A stretch of DNA of 38,062 nucleotides from assembly GCA_035463295.1 (NCBI GenBank), contig DATHTK010000101.1, forward strand, positions 1 through 38,062, in the 5' to 3' direction. The notes under the pieces are model-generated. The model ran no database searches. It saw only the letters and a program-made list of their open reading frames with translations, and was not told the DNA's origin. A program made the position numbers and the translations under genes. This DNA is from DATHTK01 sp035463295 (GTDB lineage Bacteria > Actinomycetota > Rubrobacteria > Rubrobacterales > Rubrobacteraceae). Below are positions 26,543 to 35,704 of the stretch, one piece after another; the stretch's first letter is position 1, and each line of letters starts with the position of its first letter.

Positions 26543-28527
26543 ACGAGTACGTCGCCGATGACGGCCGGGCACAGCTTCTCGAGACACAGTACGGGCGTCG
26601 CGTCGATCAGGTGTACATCCTCGAGCTCTTCGGCGGCGCGGACGTTGATCGGGGGGTGATCCAGCGCCTCGTCTCGAGGTATAGCGCAGTCCTGCAGGTC
26701 ATCCAGCGAGCGTGAGACGCATTCTGGTATGTCTTTTTTCGGATGGGGGATGTCCCTGATCACGGCGACCTCGGCTCCGGTGGCGCGCAGCTTCTTGAGG
26801 GTGGAGACGTATCCCTCCTGCAGGGCTTTCTCGCTAGGTTCCCTGCCCAACCGCTCCCCGTCTTCCATCACCCGGTAAGGGTTCAGCATGCTCGTCACGA
26901 CCAGGTTCGGACGCTCCTTCTCCACGATGCGCTCGAGCGTTCGCTCTCGCCACTCTTCGCACTCCGAGTATTCCCGGCTGAGCGCGCCGCTGTAGCGTTG
27001 CACGTCGGCGGGCGGACAGGCGCTCTTGGAGAGACCGACCAGCCGCCAGTCGCGCTCCTTGGCGAGCCTGTTCAAGGCGGGGAACCAGTGCATCGCGTGC
27101 GAGTCGCCGAACAGCACCACGGTGGTCTTCGAATCGGGGTTGCCGTAGACGCACTCGGGAGACTCCTCCTCCGGCCGATCCAGATGGCAACCATCGTCGT
27201 ACATCTCGGAGCGTTGCTTCTCCGCCTCGCGAGGGGATGGATGTACGGCGTCCGCGCTCTTCTGAAGCGAGCGGTCGCCCTCGATCATCACCGAGGCCCC
27301 CGCGACCTCGCTCTCCGGCGGCTTCGGGACAGTCGGCGTAACTGCCAACAGCACCAGACCCATAGCGATCGACGAGACGGTGCACGCCCCTCCCAGAGCA
27401 AGCGCTTTGCGGGGATAGAGGGTCAGCGTTCGGGAGTGGTGGAAGGGTCTCTCTATCCAGCGATAGGTCAGAACCGCCGGGACGTAGGAGACACAGAGAA
27501 CGGCCACGCCTTCGAGGGCGGACAACTTCCCCCATATCGCGGCGGCGAAGACGAGGGGGGGCCAGTGCCACAGATACCAGGAGTAGGAGATCCGCCCCAC
27601 GTGGCGCACAGGGGCGAGCGTGAGCAACCGCACCGGCATCGCCGAGGTCGAAGCGAAGCCCGCCGCGATGATCGCGGCGGTCCCTAGAGTAGGGACGAGT
27701 GCTGCATATCCCGGAAAGAGGGTGTCGTCGCTGAACCGGACGGTCGAGAAGACGATCGCGCCCAGCCCCGCCGTAGCGAGGACCGCGGCCACCGGGCGGG
27801 GCAGTTTCAGCCGAGAGGCGGGCACGAGCGCCAATGCCCCGCCCAGCATGAACTCCCAGGCGCGGGTCAGCGTGGAGAAGTAGGCCGCACCGGCCTCGTG
27901 AACCGTGGAGTAGACGCTGTAGGCGAGGGAGGAGACGGCCACGGTCGCAAGGACTAGTACCAGCACGGGCCGCAGGCTCCGGCGCGTGCGCCGGCACCAC
28001 CACGCCACGAACAGCAGCAGAGTAGGCCAGAGGAGGTAGAACTGCTCCTCGACCGCCAGCGTCCAGAAGTGCTGGACCGGGCTCGCTTGCAGCCCCGCTC
28101 CGAAGTAATCTGCGGCCTGGACGGCCAGTAGCCAGTTCATGACGTAGAGACCGGAGGCGACGACGTCGAAGGAGACTTTGTCCATGCGGACCGGGTCGAA
28201 CAGCAACCAGGACACTACGACTACGGTTCCCAACACGACTACCGTCAGAGGCAACAGGCGCTTGGCGCGCCGAGAGTAGAAGCGGAACAGAGATACCGTA
28301 CCGGTTCGCTCGATCTCGGCGACGATCAACCCGGTGATCAGGAAGCCCGAGATCACGAAGAAGACGTCCACCCCGACGTAGCCCCCCGGCGTGAAGGGGA
28401 TGCTGGCGTGGTAGAGCAGCACGGCCACGACGGCGACCGCCCGCAAGCCCTCGACGTCGGGCCGGAAATGACTCTTTGGCGGTGATCGGTCCGGCTGACG
28501 AGACGACTTGTCGATCGTACTGGTCAA
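26452..28527 (-). CDS. Acyltransferase-3 family protein with C-terminal SGNH domain (OafA/YrhL type)
   Basis: This 691-residue protein has an N-terminal acyltransferase-3 domain of about 10 membrane helices. It shows FRPDVEGLRAVAVVAVLLYH (His40 expected catalytic), GGYVGVDVFFVISGFLIT and the RRAKRLLP loop. A C-terminal extracytoplasmic SGNH hydrolase-like domain follows (TTVVLFGDSHAMHWFPAL, later NGAHLTPTYARSLAPWL). Such proteins O-acylate cell-surface glycans, with the SGNH part completing transfer. The start is TTG at 28527 without a clear ribosome site, so the exact start is unsure. It converges on, and overlaps by 91 bases, an esterase gene. Confidence 0.92.
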   Translation of the reverse strand: MTSTIDKSSRQPDRSPPKSHFRPDVEGLRAVAVVAVLLYHASIPFTPGGYVGVDVFFVISGFLITGLIVAEIERTGTVSLFRFYSRRAKRLLPLTVVVLGTVVVVSWLLFDPVRMDKVSFDVVASGLYVMNWLLAVQAADYFGAGLQASPVQHFWTLAVEEQFYLLWPTLLLFVAWWCRRTRRSLRPVLVLVLATVAVSSLAYSVYSTVHEAGAAYFSTLTRAWEFMLGGALALVPASRLKLPRPVAAVLATAGLGAIVFSTVRFSDDTLFPGYAALVPTLGTAAIIAAGFASTSAMPVRLLTLAPVRHVGRISYSWYLWHWPPLVFAAAIWGKLSALEGVAVLCVSYVPAVLTYRWIERPFHHSRTLTLYPRKALALGGACTVSSIAMGLVLLAVTPTVPKPPESEVAGASVMIEGDRSLQKSADAVHPSPREAEKQRSEMYDDGCHLDRPEEESPECVYGNPDSKTTVVLFGDSHAMHWFPALNRLAKERDWRLVGLSKSACPPADVQRYSGALSREYSECEEWRERTLERIVEKERPNLVVTSMLNPYRVMEDGERLGREPSEKALQEGYVSTLKKLRATGAEVAVIRDIPHPKKDIPECVSRSLDDLQDCAIPRDEALDHPPINVRAAEELEDVHLIDATPVLCLEKLCPAVIGDVLVYRNGAHLTPTYARSLAPWLGERLPAPSGS

Positions 28528-28840
28528 CTGGGAGTTACCGGAGGCAACGCGTCACATCGCCGATGCAGTACCGGGCATCCCTCCGGAGCGACGAGTCGGC
28601 TACGGTTGCTTTCCGCTCCCCATGTACTTCTCTCTTCACAGCGCGCTCATCGTCGGTAGCCAACAGGTCCGCGTGGCATGGCCGAGCCACGTTCTTCTCG
28701 ACCCGCCCGAACGGGTACTCACACTTCGTGACTGTTAGCTTGAATCGCCCGTTTATGAGCGGTCTTTGAAGGAGATTAGGAAATTCAAAGGAACGAGGCT
28801 CCCGGTTGCCCGCTGGGGTAAGATTATCGGGACGAGGGTG
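28528..28840. other. Intergenic region between acyltransferase and two-component genes
   Basis: These 313 bases separate divergent genes. Short reading frames exist on both strands but lack ribosome sites and recognisable protein features, so I do not call a gene. A TAAGAT at 28819-28824, 16 bases before the response-regulator ATG, is a candidate -10. No tRNA, palindromic operator or riboswitch was seen. Confidence 0.5.
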
Positions 28841-29527
28841 ATGCGGATTCTGATCGTAGAGGACGAAGAGCACCTCGCCCGGCTCATCGCCGAAGTGCTC
28901 GGCAAGGACGGGTATGCGGTCGAGACCAGCGGCGACGGTCGGGCGGCGCTCAGGCGGGCCCTCGTCGAGCCGTTCGATCTCCTCATAGTCGACTGGATGC
29001 TTCCGGACCTCGATGGGATCCAGATCGTTCGCAGGCTCCGGGCGGCGGAGGTGCGCGTGCCGGTACTGATGCTGACGGCTCGCACCCAGATCGAAGACCG
29101 TGTAGAGGGGCTCGACGCCGGCGCCGACGATTATCTTTCAAAGCCCTTCGCCTTCCCCGAGTTGCGGGCCCGCGTGCGAGCACTGGCCCGCAGACCCCCC
29201 GAGAAAGAGGGCGACGAGACGATCCTCAAAGTCGGTGACGTGACCCTGGACCCGGTCCGCCACGTCGTTCGACGAGGAGGCGAGCGCATCGAGCTAACCG
29301 CCAAGGAGTTCGCCCTGTTGGCTACCCTGATGCAGCGTCCGGGTCAGGTCTTTACGCGATCGGTACTCCTCGACACCGTCTGGGGCGGCACCGGCGGCAC
29401 CTACACCAACGCGGTAGACCTCTACGTCCACTACCTGCGCCAGAAACTCGACGGGGACGGGAGTCCGTCGCACATACGCACCGTGCACGGCGTGGGATAC
29501 ACCTTCGAGCCCAGAACGGAACGCTAG
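28841..29527 (+). CDS. OmpR/PhoB-family response regulator
   Basis: This 228-residue regulator has an N-terminal receiver with acidic pocket (VEDEE, residues 6-10), phosphoacceptor Asp51 (IVDWMLPDLDG) and Lys101 (LSKPFAF). A C-terminal winged helix (about 133-226) carries ELTAKEFALLATLMQRPG and DLYVHYLRQKLD...IRTVHGVGYTF. I chose the ATG at 28841, which begins the canonical MRILIVEDE and is preceded by GAGG; the frame is open to 28766. It overlaps the downstream kinase start by one base (TAGTG), so the pair is a coupled operon. Confidence 0.96.
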   Translation: MRILIVEDEEHLARLIAEVLGKDGYAVETSGDGRAALRRALVEPFDLLIVDWMLPDLDGIQIVRRLRAAEVRVPVLMLTARTQIEDRVEGLDAGADDYLSKPFAFPELRARVRALARRPPEKEGDETILKVGDVTLDPVRHVVRRGGERIELTAKEFALLATLMQRPGQVFTRSVLLDTVWGGTGGTYTNAVDLYVHYLRQKLDGDGSPSHIRTVHGVGYTFEPRTER

Positions 29528-30765
29528 TGCTCGGACGGATCCGCGAGCGCCTGACGTGGAGCTACGTGGGCGTCTTCGCGCTTATCCTGTTCTTACTGGG
29601 CATCGTCGCGGTGGCCGGCTTCACGCGAGAGCTGACCCGCCAACAGGACGATCTGCTCCTGGAGGAGGCCAAGGACCAGGCGGTGAACCTGACGAACGAC
29701 GAGCGCAGAGAGGTCCTGGCCTCCGGTTCCGCCGAGTTCAGCTGGGTCGCCCTGGACCTCGACGGCCGGGTTACGGACAGCGACCCTATCGCGGAGTCTC
29801 TCGGCCTGCCTTCCGCAGCGCTGGCTCGCGAATCTCTGGAGGAAAACGGCGTGGTCTCCTCGACCATCCAGAGCTCGAGGGGGAAGGTCAGGGCCGTGAG
29901 CATGCCGCTGCGCGAGTCGGGCGAGGTGGTCGGGGTCATCCAGTACGCCAGGTCCCTACAGGGGGTACAGGAGACCGTCAATGGGCTCATCTTCGTCCTG
30001 CTACCTCTAGGCCTCGGGGGACTGATGCTGGCCATGCTCGGCGCTCTCTACATGTCCGGGCGCGCCATGCGTCCGGTCAACGAGTCCTTCGAACGACAGC
30101 GCGTGTTCGTCGCGAACGCCTCCCACGAGCTGAAGACCCCGATCACCCTTATACGGGCCGACGCCGAAGTCGTTCTGGACCGCGGTCTCGTAAACGCCGA
30201 AGACCGCAAGCTCATCGAGCACGTGCTCGCCGAGACCGACAAGATGAACGACCTGCTCTCCGATCTCCTCCTCGTGGCGCGGCTGGACGCCGGCAAACTC
30301 GAGATATCCAGGGAGACGTTCAACCTGGCGTCCGCCCTTCTAGAGGAGGCCGAACGCTTCGGGGTGCGAGCGGCGGTCAAGAGCGTCCGGCTCGATATCC
30401 CGACGACCGGCAAGCTCCCGGTCCGGGGGGATCAGGGGCGCACAAAGCAGATTCTGGCGGTCCTGCTCGACAACGCTGTCAGGTTCACGCCCCCCGGCGG
30501 GCACATTACCGCGGCAGGGAGGCTGCACGATCGCTATGCCGAGGTGAGCGTGACGGATTCCGGTCCGGGGATCTCTCCGGAGCACCTGCCGCACGTCTTC
30601 GACCGGTTCTACAGAGCACAAGCAGCCCGCACCCGCGACGGCGGTGGAACCGGGCTGGGACTCGCGATCGCCAGAGATCTCGCCCGTGCTCAGAGCGGCG
30701 ATCTTACGGCAGAGAGCACGCCCGCCGGCGGCGCGACGTTTCGTCTCAGACTACCCAGAAAATAA
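29527..30765 (+). CDS. Sensor histidine kinase, HAMP type
   Basis: This 412-residue membrane kinase has two helices (about 12-32 and 152-177) flanking an extracytoplasmic sensor of about 120 residues. The H-box is VANASHELKTPITL (His200), and the ATPase domain shows the N-box LLDNAVRFTPPGG, the G1 box VTDSGPGIS, DRFYR and GGGTGLGLAIARDLA. It phosphorylates the response regulator encoded just upstream. The start is GTG at 29527, overlapping the previous stop. The signal is unknown; neighbouring genes for surface acylation, a heat-shock protein and a betaine transporter suggest an envelope or osmotic cue, as inference only. Confidence 0.95.
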   Translation: MLGRIRERLTWSYVGVFALILFLLGIVAVAGFTRELTRQQDDLLLEEAKDQAVNLTNDERREVLASGSAEFSWVALDLDGRVTDSDPIAESLGLPSAALARESLEENGVVSSTIQSSRGKVRAVSMPLRESGEVVGVIQYARSLQGVQETVNGLIFVLLPLGLGGLMLAMLGALYMSGRAMRPVNESFERQRVFVANASHELKTPITLIRADAEVVLDRGLVNAEDRKLIEHVLAETDKMNDLLSDLLLVARLDAGKLEISRETFNLASALLEEAERFGVRAAVKSVRLDIPTTGKLPVRGDQGRTKQILAVLLDNAVRFTPPGGHITAAGRLHDRYAEVSVTDSGPGISPEHLPHVFDRFYRAQAARTRDGGGTGLGLAIARDLARAQSGDLTAESTPAGGATFRLRLPRK

Positions 30766-30790
30766 GCTCGCGGAAAGCGGATAGATGACG

Positions 30791-30822
30791 GCGCACCCGG
30801 ACGTTGCTCCGCTCGGGTGCGC
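30791..30822. terminator. Bidirectional terminator between kinase and hsp20
   Basis: GCGCACCCG and CGGGTGCGC form a perfect 9-bp stem around a 14-base loop in the 59 bases between convergent genes. It can serve both strands. Confidence 0.7.
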
Positions 30823-30824
30823 TG

Positions 30825-31292
30825 CTAGCTTGTACGTTCCTCGATCTGGATCTTCTCAGGCTCTGCAACAGAGGCGCCGCCTTCGACGGTGACCTCCAGC
30901 ATACCGTTGTCGAACGAGGCGCTGATCTTGCTCCCGTCGATGCCCTCGGGCAGAGTCATGCTCCGACGGAACGCACCGTAGAAGCTTTCGTGGACGTAGT
31001 AGCTCACGTCCCCCTCGCTCGGCTCTCCCTTGCGCTCTCCGGAGATCGTCAGCACGCCGCCCGAGAGGGCGATATCCACGTCCTCCCTGCTGACACCCGC
31101 GAGCTCGGTCCGGATTATGAGATCTCCCGCTCTCGCGAATATGTCCGTGCTCGGCACCCAGGCGGTAGCATGGGTCCGCCACCGGCCCTCTTCCCCGCCC
31201 TCGTAGCCGGTCATCCAGCGCTCTTTCATCCGGTTCATCTCGCTGATGGTATCTACGAACCCCCGAAATGGGTTCTTGCGCGCTTTGCCCAT
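30825..31292 (-). CDS. Small heat-shock protein, Hsp20/alpha-crystallin family
   Basis: This 155-residue ATP-independent chaperone has an alpha-crystallin domain spanning about residues 46-140. It shows WVPSTDIFARAGDLIIRTEL, AGVSREDVDIAL, LTISGERKGE, the ESFYGAFRRSMTLPEGID block and FDNGMLEVTVE. The C-terminal tail KIQIEE is the I-x-I motif used in oligomer assembly. The ATG at 31292 follows AGGAGG. It lies 96 bases downstream of a BCCT transporter on the same strand and may share its transcript. Confidence 0.95.
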   Translation of the reverse strand: MGKARKNPFRGFVDTISEMNRMKERWMTGYEGGEEGRWRTHATAWVPSTDIFARAGDLIIRTELAGVSREDVDIALSGGVLTISGERKGEPSEGDVSYYVHESFYGAFRRSMTLPEGIDGSKISASFDNGMLEVTVEGGASVAEPEKIQIEERTS

Positions 31293-31388
31293 TCTCCCTC
31301 CTGCAGGTAGATCTCGCGGCCCTCATGCGGGCCGTGCTGTTCTCTCTTTTCGGGCACCGGGAACCGGCCCGAGAGGTCCGTTCGACGG

Positions 31389-33002
31389 CTAGCCGACGTA
31401 CGGCCTCCGGTCCTGTGGGTTCTCCGCGGACATCTGTTGCGGGGCGGGGGCTCCTTGCGGGCGGGACATCGCCCTCTCCGGCTCCGGTTGGACCGCCGGC
31501 AGGCGCTCCTGCTGGAGGCCCTTGATCAAGGAGTAGCACATCACGAGCAGGACCAGGGCAAAGGGCAACCCCACGGTGATCGAGGCCGTCTGGAGCGCGG
31601 TGAGGCCGCCGACCAGCAGCAGCACCGCCGCCACCGCGCCCTCCAGGAGGGCCCAGAAGAGCCGCTGCTGCCAGACCGGGTCGGGGTCTCCGCCGTTCGT
31701 GAGTATGTCCACGACCAGAGAGCCCGAGTCCGAGGAGGTGGCGAAGAACAGTACCACCACCACTATGCCGACCAGCGCTGTCACGTAGAAGAGCACGTCC
31801 GGAATGGGAAGCCCCTGAAGCAGCACGAACAGGGCGTTGCTGCTCTCCGCCTCGGCTATGGCGCTCCCGTTGCCGAAGAGCATCCGGTGGATCGCGGTCT
31901 CGCCGAAGATGACGAACCACACCGCCGAGGCGCCGACCGGGGCGAGCAGCGTGCCGACGATGAACTCCCGGATGGTTCGTCCCCGGCTGATGCGAGCGAT
32001 GAACATCCCAACGAAGGGAGACCAGGAGATCCACCATCCCCAGTAGAACAGCGTCCAGCTCGCCTGCCACGCGGAGCCGCCCTCGCTCGTCGTGAACATG
32101 TTGAAGCTGGTGCCGATCAGGTTCTGAAGGTAGTAGCCGACGTCGCTCGCGAACGAGTTGAGGATGAAGAGCGTCGGTCCCACGGCGAAGACGAAGAGGG
32201 CCAGAGCCGCCGCGAGCCACATGTTGATCAGAGCCAGGCGCCGGATCCCGCGGTCGATCCCGAGCATCAGGCTCGTGACCGCTATGGCGGTTATCCCCAG
32301 GACGAGAAGGATCTGTACCCCCGTTCCGTTCGGGACGCCGAAGAGGGTATTGAGGCCGGCGTTGATCTGCTGCGCCCCGATCCCCAGAGAGGTGGCGATC
32401 CCGAAGATGGTTCCGAAGACCGCCAGGATGTCGACCGCATAGCCTATGGGGCCGTTGATCCTGTCCCCGAGCAGGGGATAGAAGGCGGCCGAGGGCCGCA
32501 AGGGCAGGCCCCGGCGGAACGAGAAGTAGGCGAGCGCCAGCCCGAGCACGATGTAGATAGCCCAGGGATGGAGCAGCCAGTGGAAGAAGGTCAGGTTCAT
32601 CGCCTCCCGGGCGGCCTGATCGGTGCCTCCCTCGCCCACCGGGGGGCTGTTGAAGTGGGCTACCGGCTCGGCCACCCCGAAGTAGACGAGCCCGATGCCC
32701 ATACCGGCGGTAAAGAGCATGGCGAACCAGGCGACGTTACCGTACTCGGGGCGGCTCTCGTCCGAACCCAGCCGGATCCTGCCGTAGCGCGTAAACAAGA
32801 GCCCCACGACGAAGATCAGGAAGAAGCTGACGCCGATCACGTAGAACCACCCGAAGTAGGTGGAGATAAAGCCCTGCAATGCGCCCGCCGCGGCCTCGGT
32901 CTGGGCGGTAAAGAACACCCCCGCCGCGAGAAAGACCAGGATCACCACCGCCGAGGTGATGAATACCGGCGGGTTCGTGTGTCGCCTCAGGTACTCGCTC
33001 AT
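31389..33002 (-). CDS. BCCT-family transporter (betaine/choline/carnitine type)
   Basis: This 537-residue inner-membrane carrier has about 12 helices. The helix-3 motif TAGMGIGLVYFGVAEPVAHF and the family signature SWTLFYWGWWISWSPFVGMF followed by IARISRGRTIREF are both intact. GMGIG is the version found in Na+-coupled betaine carriers, so import of glycine betaine or a similar compatible solute is likely. The C-terminal tail is hydrophilic (Pro/Gln/Arg-rich). The hsp20 gene lies immediately downstream, a plausible osmotic/thermal stress unit. The ATG at 33002 has a GAGG upstream. Confidence 0.94.
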   Translation of the reverse strand: MSEYLRRHTNPPVFITSAVVILVFLAAGVFFTAQTEAAAGALQGFISTYFGWFYVIGVSFFLIFVVGLLFTRYGRIRLGSDESRPEYGNVAWFAMLFTAGMGIGLVYFGVAEPVAHFNSPPVGEGGTDQAAREAMNLTFFHWLLHPWAIYIVLGLALAYFSFRRGLPLRPSAAFYPLLGDRINGPIGYAVDILAVFGTIFGIATSLGIGAQQINAGLNTLFGVPNGTGVQILLVLGITAIAVTSLMLGIDRGIRRLALINMWLAAALALFVFAVGPTLFILNSFASDVGYYLQNLIGTSFNMFTTSEGGSAWQASWTLFYWGWWISWSPFVGMFIARISRGRTIREFIVGTLLAPVGASAVWFVIFGETAIHRMLFGNGSAIAEAESSNALFVLLQGLPIPDVLFYVTALVGIVVVVLFFATSSDSGSLVVDILTNGGDPDPVWQQRLFWALLEGAVAAVLLLVGGLTALQTASITVGLPFALVLLVMCYSLIKGLQQERLPAVQPEPERAMSRPQGAPAPQQMSAENPQDRRPYVG

Positions 33003-33140
33003 CGCACCATCCTCAGTCGCTCACGTATTCACTTGCATAGAAAAGGCATCTGACTACTGTATAGCATTGCGAGCCGCAGTTCCAGACGCTCGCGGGTCGC
33101 CGCTCAGACCACCGGCGAAGCCTCACGTTCCTAGCGAATC

Positions 33141-35141
33141 TTACGAGGCTATCTCCTGAAGCTGCCTCTCGAGGTCTTTGATCTCATCTCTGAGCCTGGC
33201 GGCGTACTCGAACTTGAGCTCTTCGGCGGCCTCGAGCATCTCGGCCTGGAGGTCGGCGATGAGGGTCTGGAGCTCCGCGGGGTCGCGGAGCGTGTCGCGG
33301 GCGGCCTTCTGGCGCTGGGTCTTGTAGAGGCCCTTGGCCTCGGCGGCGATAAGGATGTCCGAGATGCCTTTCTGGATGGTGCGCGGTTCTATGCCGTGCC
33401 GCTCGTTGTAGGAGATCTGGATCTCGCGCCGGCGGTTCGTCTCGCGAAGCGCTACCCTCATCGCCTCTGTCTCCTTGTCGGCGTACATGATGACCCGGCC
33501 GTTGACGTTCCGCGCGGCGCGGCCGATGGTCTGGATGAGCGCCCGCTCCCCGCGCAGGAAGCCTTCCTTGTCCGCGTCAAGGATGGCCACGAGCGTGACC
33601 TCGGGGAGGTCGAGCCCCTCGCGCAGGAGGTTTATGCCGACCAGCACGTCGAACTCGCCGGTCCTGAGACCGCGGATGATCTGGATGCGGTCTAGAGTCT
33701 CTATGTTGGCGTGCATGTAGCGCGCCTTGACACTGTGCTCCAATAAATAGTCCGTCAGGTCTTCGGCCATCTTGATGGTCAGCGTCGTGATCAGAACCCG
33801 CTCGCCGTGCTCCACCCGCTTGGCGACCTCGTTGAGCAGGTCGTCTATCTGGTTCTTTGTCGGGCGGACCTCGACCTCCGGGTCTACGAGGCCGGTGGGG
33901 CGGATGATCTGCTCGACTATCTGATCGGAGTTCTCGAGCTCGTACGGCCCCGGCGTCGCCGAGACGAAGACCATCTGGTTCGTCTTGAGCAGGAACTCCT
34001 CCCACTTGAGCGGCCGGTTGTCCAGCGCGCTCGGCAGCCGGAAGCCGAACTCGACGAGGGTGGTCTTCCGGCTGCGGTCGCCGTTGTACATGCCGCGCAC
34101 CTGGGGCAGCGTGATGTGCGACTCGTCTACAAAGGTCAGGTAGTCGTCGGGGAAGTAGTCGAGCAGCGTATACGGCGTCGAGCCGGGCGGCCGTCCGTCC
34201 AGGTGGCGCGAGTAGTTCTCGATGCCGGAGCAGTAGCCGACCTCGCGCATCATCTCCAGGTCGTAGCGCGTGCGCTGCCGGAGCCGGTACGCCTCGAGGA
34301 CCTTGCCCTCGGCTTCCAGCTCGGCGGAGCGCTCGTCGAGCTCCGCCTCGATGTTCTTTACGGCGATGGCGAGCCGGTCCTCGTCCGTGACGAAGTGGGT
34401 CGCCGGGTAGACGGTCAGGGTGTCCATCTCGCGCAACACCTCGCCGGTCAGGGGGTCGGCCTCGATCATGCTCTCCACCTCGTCTCCGAAGAAGGAGACG
34501 CGGTAGATCGAGTCCTGGTACGCCGGGTGGATCTCGAGTACGTCGCCCCGAACCCGGAAGTTGCCGCGGGCGAGCTGGAAGTCGTTGCGCGCGTACTGGA
34601 TGTGTACGAGATCCCTCAGGACGTCGTCGACGTCGTAGGAGCCGCCTCGGGTCAGAAGCACCATCTTCGCGCGGTACTCCTCCGGACTGCCGAGACCGTA
34701 GATCGCCGAGACGCTCGCGACGACGATGACGTCGCGACGGGTGAAGAGGCTGCTCGTCGCGGAGTGGCGGAGGCGGTCTATGTCCTCGTTGATCTGGGCG
34801 TCCTTCTCGATAAAGGTGTCGGTCCTCGGGACGTAGGCCTCGGGCTGGTAGTAGTCGTAGTACGAGACGAAGTACTCGACGGCGTTGTTCGGGAAGAACT
34901 CGGAGAACTCGCTGGCGAGCTGGGCGGCGAGCGTCGTGTTGTGCGCGATGACGAGCGCGGGCCGCCCGGCCTTCTCGATGACGCGGGCCATCGTGTGGGT
35001 CTTGCCGCTCCCGGTGACGCCGAGAAGGGTCTGGGCGCCCATCCCGGCCTCGAGGCCCGAGGCGAGCCTCTCTATGGCCTGCGGCTGGTCGCCGGTCGGA
35101 AGGTACTCGCTGTTTACCTGGAACTTACTGCGAACGTCGAT
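33141..35141 (-). CDS. uvrB: Excinuclease ABC subunit B
   Basis: This is the 666-residue damage-verifying helicase of nucleotide excision repair. It shows Walker A GVTGSGKT, the beta-hairpin region YYDYYQPEAYVPRTDTFIEK, DESHITLPQVRGMYNGDR, helicase motifs to IGRAARNVNGRVIMYAD, and a C-terminal UVR motif (about 625-660) for UvrC binding. The start is non-standard. The conserved N-terminus (KFQVNSEYLPTGDQPQAIERL) is present in frame, but between the upstream in-frame TAG and the Walker A motif the only ATG (35042) falls after it. The first codon after the TAG is ATC at 35141, 7 bases after GGGAGG, and gives the normal UvrB length. It overlaps the end of the transglycosylase gene by 17 bases. 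Confidence 0.95.
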   Translation of the reverse strand: MDVRSKFQVNSEYLPTGDQPQAIERLASGLEAGMGAQTLLGVTGSGKTHTMARVIEKAGRPALVIAHNTTLAAQLASEFSEFFPNNAVEYFVSYYDYYQPEAYVPRTDTFIEKDAQINEDIDRLRHSATSSLFTRRDVIVVASVSAIYGLGSPEEYRAKMVLLTRGGSYDVDDVLRDLVHIQYARNDFQLARGNFRVRGDVLEIHPAYQDSIYRVSFFGDEVESMIEADPLTGEVLREMDTLTVYPATHFVTDEDRLAIAVKNIEAELDERSAELEAEGKVLEAYRLRQRTRYDLEMMREVGYCSGIENYSRHLDGRPPGSTPYTLLDYFPDDYLTFVDESHITLPQVRGMYNGDRSRKTTLVEFGFRLPSALDNRPLKWEEFLLKTNQMVFVSATPGPYELENSDQIVEQIIRPTGLVDPEVEVRPTKNQIDDLLNEVAKRVEHGERVLITTLTIKMAEDLTDYLLEHSVKARYMHANIETLDRIQIIRGLRTGEFDVLVGINLLREGLDLPEVTLVAILDADKEGFLRGERALIQTIGRAARNVNGRVIMYADKETEAMRVALRETNRRREIQISYNERHGIEPRTIQKGISDILIAAEAKGLYKTQRQKAARDTLRDPAELQTLIADLQAEMLEAAEELKFEYAARLRDEIKDLERQLQEIAS

Positions 35142-35658
35142 CTAGGTTCCTCCCGTAGAGTTCCGCGTAGGTTTCTTCGGCCTCGAGCACGTTCTCCACG
35201 TAGTTGCGGGTCTCCGTGAAGGGGATGTCCTCCCCGATGTCGAAGCCTTCCTGGGAGGTCCACACGTCTACCTGGCCCTCCCCCGAATTATACGCCGCGA
35301 GCATGAGCCTCTCATCACCCGAATACCGCTCCTCGAGGTGCCCGAAGTACCACGCCCCTAACCTCAGATTCGTCTCGGGCTCCCGCCAGTCGCCCTCTAT
35401 ACCACTCCTCGCCTGGATGTGCCGCGCGGTCCCGGGCAGGAGTTGCATGAGACCGTAGGCCCCCCGATGGGACTCGACGTCCGGCCTGAAGCGGCTCTCC
35501 GTGTAGATCACACCGGCCAGAAACGCCGGCGCGAGGTCGTTCTCGGCCGCTGCCGCCCGGATCTGCTCGTCGTACCGGAGCGGGTAGATGACCTGGCGAA
35601 CGGCGTCCGGGACCCTGAGAGCGAACGGCAAAGCCGCGAGGAGGACGGCCAGCACCAT
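35125..35658 (-). CDS. Lytic transglycosylase, SLT domain
   Basis: This 177-residue peptidoglycan-cleaving enzyme has an N-terminal hydrophobic helix (about 1-16) as anchor or signal. The SLT domain (about 30-150) carries the catalytic glutamate in GVIYTESRFRPD (Glu54) and the motifs GAYGLMQLLPGTA and AAYNSGEG. The ATG at 35658 has no ribosome site. The frame continues upstream through an arginine-rich stretch (RSRARRRR) with no ATG, GTG or TTG, which looks like the natural cytoplasmic end of the anchor, so the true start may be a rare codon or lie further 5'. The gene sits between coaE and uvrB. Confidence 0.88.
   Translation of the reverse strand: MVLAVLLAALPFALRVPDAVRQVIYPLRYDEQIRAAAAENDLAPAFLAGVIYTESRFRPDVESHRGAYGLMQLLPGTARHIQARSGIEGDWREPETNLRLGAWYFGHLEERYSGDERLMLAAYNSGEGQVDVWTSQEGFDIGEDIPFTETRNYVENVLEAEETYAELYGRNLDRRSQ
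35149..35154 (-). promoter_or_regulatory. Shine-Dalgarno GGGAGG that supports an ATC start of uvrB
   Basis: GGGAGG (minus strand) lies 7 bases before ATC at 35141, inside the last codons of the upstream gene. It is the only ribosome site near the 5' end of the UvrB coding frame. Confidence 0.6.
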
Positions 35659-35704
35659 CAGCGCGAGGAGGATGCGCCGACGGCGCGCCCGAGATCGGCC
35701 GTAC

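Noticed and set aside
28535..28873. Small minus-strand frame in the region before the response regulator
   Set aside because: It runs into the response-regulator coding region, has no ribosome site and no recognisable protein character.
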